DNA from: Zhengitettix transpicula | Taxonomy: Eukaryota > Arthropoda > Insecta > Orthoptera > Tetrigidae | Direction: 5' to 3' | NCBI GenBank assembly: GCA_037074705.1 | Contig: CM073594.1 | Span: 58,276,509 to 58,340,508, forward strand | Length of the DNA: 64,000 nucleotides | In this document: positions 56,476 to 64,000 of the stretch, piece by piece | How the letters are laid out: each line of letters starts with the position of its first letter | Numbering within the stretch: the first letter of the stretch is position 1 | Notes under the pieces: model-generated | What the model saw: the letters and a program-made list of their open reading frames with translations, nothing else | What the model was told of the DNA's origin: nothing | Databases searched by the model: none | Translations under genes and position numbers: made by a program

Positions 56476-57563
56476 AACAACTGCACCTGGAAAGGCTTCA
56501 ATCTTTGATCTATTTAAAATGGTTAAGGGGTTTGGCACACTAGGATGAAAACTGCAATAATGCACAGCGAAGGGTATAAGTGGAAAGTATTGAAATTATT
56601 TGGCATTCTTTCTACATAAAAATTTTTTAGCTTTCTCACTTGTCATACTAACATTTTAAGAATAATAGACTAAATAATGCTAAAGCAATGTTTAAGGAAT
56701 ATTCTGACTGGTACTATGTCACAAATGTTAGTATACCTATTTATATTTGACCCCATAAATTGTAGTACAACAGTTTCAGTTCATTCGCACTGGAAAAATA
56801 ACCAGGTTTCTTTTTGTACATGTAAATTTCAATTCAGTACATTTATAAGGGAAAATCAGTTATTTTAATTTGATCAACTTTAATATGTAGATGTGAATTT
56901 AATTTATATTAGCATATGTAAACTTAACTTTTAATGAGCATGATTATAATTCTTTAAATTTGTAACTGCTGTTTTCAGTCTAGCTCAAGTAATAATGTAT
57001 ATCCCGCAGTTGAGCTTACGTTAAGATGGTATGAAATTATTGAACTACAAGTTTTTACAGTGCATTCAACCAGTGAATCACAATCAAAGCAATGTGAAGT
57101 GTGTGCTGCTGTCTTATAAATAGTTGTTGAAGAAATGTTACATCTGTATTACACGTTCCCACTCATTACTGCATTGCTTATAAACAATTGAGCTATTGCA
57201 TTAAAAGTTAAATTGATATGTTCCATTTCCATAATTTATTCAAAAGACTAAAAATAATGCCAAGGTGAAATAATGATTATTTCATCAAAGATATTAACAA
57301 TTTCTGTTTATTCACTTGTTTGATATTGCACCAAACTGGTAGTTTGACTCCAGTGGGGTAGTCACAGGTCTTCTGCTAGGTACGAGTAGGACCTGTTATA
57401 AATTGCTATCACAGCTGCTCAGTTTTTCAGTTAAGCTGTATACAGTTCAGCCATATTCCGTATGCTAAACAGTGTAGTAAACGTGTCCATATGCCTTTTT
57501 GTTGTTTCCATTGATCATTGTGTTAGTTGCATCAACTCGGTTACATGTGCCTTGAACTGAGAA

Positions 57564-57632
57564 CTTTGCTTTGGTTGCTTCCTTATTCAAGAAGGTTAAG
57601 GTGTAGGATGCTAAGCAATTGATCTTCAGAAA
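57564..57632 (+). repeat. Direct duplicate of 56350-56417
   Basis: tccttattcaagaaggttaa followed by gtgtaggatgctaagcaatt repeats 56364-56405 in the same orientation, although the neighbouring 190-bp block is inverted. Confidence 0.85.
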
Positions 57633-57779
57633 GGGATAAAACTTGTATGCTTTTGCAGGGCAGTGATTTAACTTAGACTTTAGTGCAGGGGATACGACCA
57701 GTTGTTAGCATAAACAATCCAAAGGCTGGTATAGGCCTCGAGGAGTTTTGATCAGTTCGGAATTAAAACCCTGAAAAAT

Positions 57780-57977
57780 GCCATCTATCTATCTAGCTCT
57801 GCCATCAAATCCTATCTCCACACCTACGGTGGCTTTGCTGTAGCAAAGTGGAGAAGGGTGATAAATTGAAGATTTTTAAGCGAGGTCGGTCCTGCGAAAC
57901 TTGGCAACATGTATATTGTTCGAACTTTCTACGTTCCCCAACATCCGAACCAGCGTTTAATTTTGCCCCGTAGGAAA
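57780..57977 (+). repeat. Inverted duplicate of 56139-56330
   Basis: See the partner arm. The arms lie about 1.45 kb apart and differ at scattered positions. Neither has a supported coding frame. Confidence 0.85.
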
Positions 57978-58739
57978 CATTTTTGGTCCAGCTAGGCCGA
58001 ATTAGTGTTTGGCGATTTACGCAACTACCAGATTTTTAGTACTTTCTGCTGCAGTTTCCTTACTCATGCGACTGGTCGTTTCTTTACTGCCACCAAAGTT
58101 GCCACTGTGGCAATATCTATGATCACACTTTTGTATAATTGCTTGAAATTTGTATTTATTTCACAAATTTATTTTATTGTGTTTCTCTAGGCTATTACCT
58201 TTTTTGTCTGTATTGGCTATCTTTCTTATTCATTATATTCAATCAGACGTAAATATTTCATTTTACAACTGATTATTTTTTGGAAACATACTAAATCTCG
58301 GCTATGAACCTTGGTGATAATTTTCAATTACGAATTTTTGGATGGATGACAAAGTACGTAGCAAATCACCAGTGCTTTTAGAGGGATTATCTGGTTCACT
58401 TCGCAGATTCTTGATTAAAAATTTCAGATACATTCCCAAGGATCTTATTAGCGAAAAGACTACCACCGCCTTTACGAAACATGAATACTACTGTGGCTAT
58501 TTAATAAACCAAAAATATTAAGATCTGGATATTTGAGCGCACACAGAATTAAACTGAATAAGTGAAATCTGCTATTGTAATTATTTGCAGATTAGTTCTC
58601 GGGGTCAATTGGCCGATTCGTGACCAGAGAAATCGCGTTATATTCCCAGACGAGACGACGTTGCCGGTTGTCTCCTCTATAGGAAGAAACACAATTTACT
58701 ACACTGACGTGACGGGAAAAGCAAAATAAATCTGTAATC

Positions 58740-58983
58740 GATGACGTCAGTGGGGTCTTCAAGATGGCGGAGAGTGAAATCCAATTTCAGTGATCCAAGC
58801 AATTCCGGCCCCGCGGACGAAGGGAGCTATTTCTCTTTCGAGAGTAATCCCATAGTAGCGATTCTTATCTGTTCGCGATGCAGTCGCCCCACAGTTTCCA
58901 ATAATTGCGAAAAAAAAGTCGTTACCAGAACTTGTGAAGTTGAGGTTACAAAACACGAGCCAGTAAATACAAGGAATACATGA
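58740..58983 (+). promoter_or_regulatory. Promoter-like patch with CRE and YY1-type motif
   Basis: A perfect CRE palindrome TGACGTCA (58742-58749) is followed 11 bases later by aagatggcgg, the YY1 core often placed at transcription starts with the ATG within it. CpG density is raised over 58590-58960. ATG at 58764 opens only nine codons; ATG at 58741 opens 80 codons with no recognisable domain. It may be a first exon of a downstream gene outside the window. Confidence 0.3.
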
Positions 58984-59400
58984 TAATTTCCGACAAAATA
59001 GTAGCTCATATAATAGAAATGACAAGCTCCAGAGTAAGAAAAATCCATCTGTCTCTCTTAGGTGGAACCAGAGCATCTACACAATGACGGTGGTGCCTCG
59101 TGGATGTTTTACGTGCGGCATAATATTATAAAAGCGACAATGTTAATTATTCTGATGCAAATGAACCGACTCGTAATATACCACAGTCGAACAAGATCTG
59201 ATTCTTTATAAAATATACAATGATGAATTGTGATCAAGAACAGAAGAAAAGCTTCTTGAATAAAATAATTGGTCCTCGGATCAGTTTGCACACAATGTCC
59301 ATTGAAGTTTCAGTCACTGAAGTCTTAGACCGTGAAGAGTATTATTAAGAAAATTGTAGGTGAGCCTGTGTTTCAGGTCTATACAAGGGATAGAGGAGTC

Positions 59401-59510
59401 GGCGAGGATAGCTCAGTGGTTAGGGCGAGCGCAATGATGCTGGGTTCGATTCCCGGTCCTGTCGAGAATTTTTATCCTCATCTGTTAATTGAATTTTATA
59501 GCTGAGCCTC
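59401..59510 (+). mobile_element. tRNA-derived SINE
   Basis: ggatagctcagtggttaggg is a good A box region and ctgggttcgattcccgg a complete T arm with B box; between them the anticodon arm is too short for a working tRNA. An AT-rich tail follows. This points to a SINE head or tRNA pseudogene. Confidence 0.65.
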
Positions 59511-62430
59511 ATTAAAAGCAGTTATTCTGTTCTTGAAATAATTGATGTTAAATCTAGGTTAAACAGTTTTTATTCAACCTACAAATATGTTCATGGAGGT
59601 CGAAACGTCACTTTAAATGTTTCATTTTATAATTATATTGTTTTGTCTAAAGATGCTAAAGTCATCTTCAAGTGCACGATTTGACGCGGTGGCCATTGAC
59701 GTGACGATCTGTGACGTCAGTTTGGTTTTCACAAAACTTTAATTTGTAAATGGTGTGGTATAAAAAAGATTACGGGGGAGAAGAAGAATGGGAGCTGTTG
59801 AAGGCCTGGTGTCTTAGGGAAGTAAGAGTTTCTTTTTTGTTTCTGGGGAAGCTCCTGCGAACCCAGGATTCCCGGGAGTCCAGTTCCTGTCCGTGGCGCG
59901 TGAAATACTCCACTGTTAACACCTCAATCCGGCCAGGACCGGGTTTCGCCCCCGGAATTGCATGTCGAAATAATTCTTACGCGTCGTTTCACTTCCTGTC
60001 GCCCGAGAAAACTACAAAGAAGAACCGTGAGCGGCTTCTCCAGGCCGCCGCTTGGTTATTACAACATTTCCTCGAGGATGTACGGGATCTTCCCTTCATA
60101 TCGCTAACGTCTTCAGGCGCTCTCAAGGAGAAATCCAGGAGTCTGCGGGGCTTCATCAAGTAATGATCTCAGTTAGCCCCCGTCTTGTAACCGCTCAATT
60201 CGTTCGCAGTCTGGTTAATAAAAGTATTCGGAAAAAAATTCCCGTTTTTATTTTCTGAATCAGTCACGCACACTCAGAGGAAGTTTTAATTTTTTTTAAA
60301 ACTTTACACCGTTTGCAGTATTTACTTAAGGATTGGTGCTAAAATATATTACAATTTGAACAGAAAGATATTTCAACCTGTTATCCTTTAAACAGAGTCA
60401 AGTTGGTGCATGTGCAGCGAACAAATAATCTGGGATATTTTTCCTTTAATTTTAAGAGCCTTGATAATAATTGTGTTTTAAGAATTTAAACTGTCCGCTC
60501 AACAAAACTTCCTGTTCTCAGCGTCAGTCAGCACATAAAATAGTGACAACAGGCGTGGCTTGTTCCTAAAATGAACTATATTTCTAATATGAACCAAGTA
60601 CATTAAATAAGTATAGTATTAGACGATATTTCGTTGACCCTGTAGGGAAGCTGGAACGAGTAATGAATTTGTACATAATTACAATAGTATCTTAGTGTTA
60701 TAAATATACATGATATATTTTAATATTAACTAATTCTGTCAGTTCGTTAATTGAGTGAGAATGGATAAGCAAAAACTAGGTTTTTATGTTTTGAATTTGA
60801 TTTTATCACCCTTTAACTGTTTAAAGTTGTGTGGAATCTTGTTAAATATTGTAATACCATTATAATCCACGACTCCTTTCTGTGCAATTGATAGTGATTC
60901 ACCGTTTTTGTCAAAGTTGTTCATGAAGAGGTGACTTACTTATCACAAATAATATTTAAGGTTAGTATGAACTGGCACGGAAGAGTAAGAAGAGTCACAT
61001 GCAAGATGTTCTTCAGGAAACTTGACATCAAAGTCTTATAAAAAATATGTATAATTTTTTCTTTCCTTCAAGAATCACCCTAAAACATTATTCCATATGA
61101 GAATAATATTTGAAAATATGCAAAGTAATCTAAATTTGTGATGTTTAAATCACTCCATTTTTACATTATTCTGACGCCATATGTGGTTGAGCTTAAGTTG
61201 GTTCCTGAATTTTCTTCCAATTTAACCCTCAAGAGCATAGTGTGGCATTTATGCAACATAACTTTTAGTATCACTCCAGTGGCGTTTGTGATGGAGATAT
61301 GAAACAACGTGCACTTAAAGGAAATGTGAACTCCGTGGACATGTCTGTCCTAACTTTCTGTAAGTCAACCCCTTAATCCACATTTTTCTACCCGCCGGTC
61401 AACTTCAGAATATTTATTTTCTGTGTTTATACTTGTGTTTTATTAAAGAAAGTTAATTTAATAATCATTATTAGGATATTCTAATTACATTAAAATTAAA
61501 AACATCAAATTAATGTGAATTATTGATAAATAATATCTAATTATATTTGTTGCATATGTGCAACATCATGATAAAATTGACTTTGATCACGCTTGATATT
61601 TTTGGTTAATAATTTCGTAGAGTATTCAAAAAAATATATTTAAAAAAATATAAAACATTATGCACTAAAGGGTTAATTTATTATTATTATTATTATCGTA
61701 AGTATTTTGAACTATTAACCAAGCAAATATTTACCATTTTCTGTTCCTATTTTTATAATGTCATTTTTTGTTTGAAATTGCAGAAAATTTGATAATTTTT
61801 TTAGCTGTAACCGAGTGAAGTAGATGTTTGAATGCACCATTGACGACTTCTTCTACTGTATCGTGTTCATCAATTTTTAATAAGAAGAATAGTTTTATTT
61901 CCAAAAAAATTTGCTAAACATCATACATTAAATGTTTCTATCTAGTTTTATTACAATAGAAGCAGTTATAAATGATTCAAACTATTGATTTTTTTCGTTT
62001 TAAATCAAAGAACTGTAGATCGGATGATTATATAGAAATGCTACTAGTACATTTAGCATTCTATTGTCTGATATTGGCAGCAAACAGAATAATTTCAGAA
62101 AAAGGAATAATAGTTTAATATCAGGAAGACCAATGAGGTTTAGAATTGAGCCTTGTGAACCCCTGTCTTGATTAGGACACACTCAGAATGCGCATCTTTG
62201 TTGTCCGTTGCTTAAGTAATGAAAAATACTTTCGTGTCACAACTTGTGTGTCAAATTGGCTTTAAATTTATCAGCTTTTAAAAATGAGACACTATTGCAA
62301 ACTGTGTAGACGTAATTAGCATATTACGGTAACACTGTTGCTGTTGCATAGTTATCCTTGTAACTTTTTTTTTATTGTGATATTTTTACAGTAGCATCAA
62401 CAGATCTGGTTCTTAGTGACTCAGTATGGG
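59511..62430. other. No gene recognised
   Basis: A 137-codon frame at 59750-60163 lies in a GC-richer stretch but resembles nothing I know and includes a tRNA T-arm-like sequence near 59935. A second TGACGTCA lies at 59713. The rest is AT-rich. Confidence 0.45.
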
Positions 62431-62439
62431 AACTCATTT

Positions 62440-62550
62440 TTCCTTGTCGGGGGACTGAGAGTTTCAATCACGCACACAAACATCCGTGCCCTCGCTTGGA
62501 TTCGAAGTCGGGAGGCAGTCACGCTGACCCCTACACCACAGGAGGTCTTC
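62440..62550 (-). mobile_element. tRNA-derived SINE, second family
   Basis: On the - strand, ctcctgtggtgtaggggtca carries an A box and gacttcgaatccaag a B box, followed by a body (gagggcacggatgtttgtgt). Its head differs from those at 50.6 and 59.4 kb, so it is a separate family. The acceptor stem does not close well. Confidence 0.6.
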
Positions 62551-64000
62551 AAATGGTTGTTGTTGTTGAAAGATGGGTTAGTGATTATGTAATACACAAC
62601 CTCGCGAGCCGTCATTCGAGACTCGCCCCTACGACCTGTTTGCTAGTTAACCATTTATTTGTGTTCGAGTATTTTATGCACATTTTTTTTTCTTCCCGCT
62701 GATCAATGCTGACGTAAGCGGAATCTGATTTGAATTAACCTCTACAGATACTACTCCATCTGTATCGGGTCATGAGAGAGACTTCGTACTCTGGCAGGAA
62801 GTGAATGCGGGGAACTTGGCTCTCGAAAGCTCTCCGCTTGCCGGAGTTAATACCTAGCTTCTCCCAGGATTAGTGTTGATTAAACCCCTCCCCCCTCCCC
62901 TTTGCTTATACTCAGTGCTTGCGGTCGGCTTCTCCATCAAATGGTTTTGCCTCAATGCTCAGGCATCTCCTTGCAACAATGGCGCCACTTTGTTTGTCGG
63001 ACCGATTCGAGGAACACCGAATTTATTCTTCTTTTCCCTTGTTTTATTCACGATCACCTCCCACGCCACGCAAAATCACAACAAGGCGGAACCTATATTT
63101 ATGAAATCGGTCACTTTTATGTATTTAATAATCTACAATTGGGAAAATAGCCCGGTGGCAGATGCATGATAATAATACTTTTAATCTAGCTTTGACTGAC
63201 ACTAATAATTCACTGTACTTGGAATATTTGTACCTGAAAAAAAAACAGCCTGGTTTTAACACTGCAATTCACTTTACATTGAATTATGATTTTTAATTAA
63301 TTGGGGGAAACACTTCACTTCCAACGTAATTTTGAATTCAACCTAAATTTTACGTCCGGAGGAGGACTTTTCAACTGGTAAATTTTTCCAGTAGTTAACC
63401 GTCCTATTTATTTAGGAATGAAAATATTCTCACAGCTGTTGTTTTCTTTTGTTTACGATATTTAATTTTAAACTGACGGACTCACCTACCGATACAACTG
63501 AGCTTTTGGATTTTGGAGCTGAATACAATCCATGGCTATGGCCCTACTCTCACAAATTTAGCTGATCTTTTCTGATCTTTCCTAACTAATTGCCTGCCCC
63601 GTATTCCAAAAATTGGTGTTACTTAAGTTAAGTAAGACACCTCCTTAGATTTTAAACTTCCCCCATTTTTTTGATTCCCTATTATGAATTTTAAAGAATT
63701 ATACGCTTTTTGGGTCGTAAAATTCACCTGGTCTTCCCACCCAAGACTGTTGTTGAAGTATATCTTACAGGTCAAGGACGCGGTGACTACTTTGGTGCTC
63801 AACCGAAAACGTTTGTCTCCTGATATCGAAAAACTTGTGTAGTGATGGATCGAGTGTATTGAAAGACAGGGTGACTGCCTTGAAAACTGACGCAGTTGTA
63901 AATTTTTTAATCATGATGTGAATATTCGTGGTTGGACGGAGTGGAGGAGGATCTACGGAAGCTGGGTTGTAGAAATTGGAAGAGGACAGCATATGATCGT
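62551..64000. other. No gene recognised to the end of the window
   Basis: Short overlapping frames (62873-63169) have no familiar motif. C/T-rich run at 62885-62901. Nothing else supportable. Confidence 0.45.

Noticed and set aside
59401..59466. Functional tRNA gene
   Set aside because: A and B boxes are good but the anticodon arm is truncated and the acceptor stem is irregular.
59750..60163. 137-codon + strand frame
   Set aside because: Starts with ATG but has no familiar motif, sits among SINE-like sequence and lacks gene context; likely chance in a GC-richer patch.

Overview
The window looks like insect nuclear DNA. It is AT-rich, with kilobase-scale introns and canonical GT/AG splice sites, and it carries many non-coding transposable elements and simple repeats. 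The one gene I can read with confidence is a kinesin-13 microtubule depolymerase (Klp10A/KIF2 type), which I reconstruct as 15 coding exons on the + strand from 30369 to 48913. All splice phases agree and the spliced frame is 2385 nt (794 codons plus stop). A hemimetabolous insect, perhaps of the cockroach/termite group, is my best guess from the intron size and repeat style; the sequence alone does not prove it.

Layout. 1-30.15 kb: gene-poor sequence with two tandem non-autonomous rolling-circle-like elements (1288-5343, tentative class), an 882-bp solo LTR (12436-13317), an AT-rich minisatellite (14.35 kb), a (TA)n tract and a MITE-like inverted repeat (26.2 kb). 30.15-49.7 kb: the kinesin-13 gene with a CpG-rich 5' end, a CpG-depleted 3' half and an isolated CpG-rich island at 41.4-41.7 kb inside an intron. 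Its introns host an inverted copy of the 1.3-5.3 kb repeat family, a MITE, a 460-bp foldback element and a 190-bp pyrimidine tract. 49.9-55.1 kb: a 428-bp near-perfect palindrome built from tRNA-derived SINE halves, one more SINE copy, and a decayed Ty3/gypsy retroelement on the - strand (integrase, RNase H, reverse transcriptase with a YIDD box, protease remnant, gag-like frame). 55.3-58.0 kb: several inverted-repeat structures. 58.6-64 kb: two tRNA-derived SINEs, a possible promoter-like patch (CRE plus YY1-like motif), otherwise nothing recognised.

Most interesting: the kinesin-13 gene appears able to make unusual protein ends. The only first exon I can find gives a short Cys-rich N terminus instead of the usual kinesin-13 start. 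The intron before the last coding exon stays open for 120 codons after the splice donor and ends in a 20-residue hydrophobic segment plus 8 residues, the geometry of a tail-anchored membrane protein. The internal CpG island could drive a shorter isoform starting at Met157. Together these predict membrane-targeted and N-terminally truncated kinesin-13 variants, testable by RNA sequencing.
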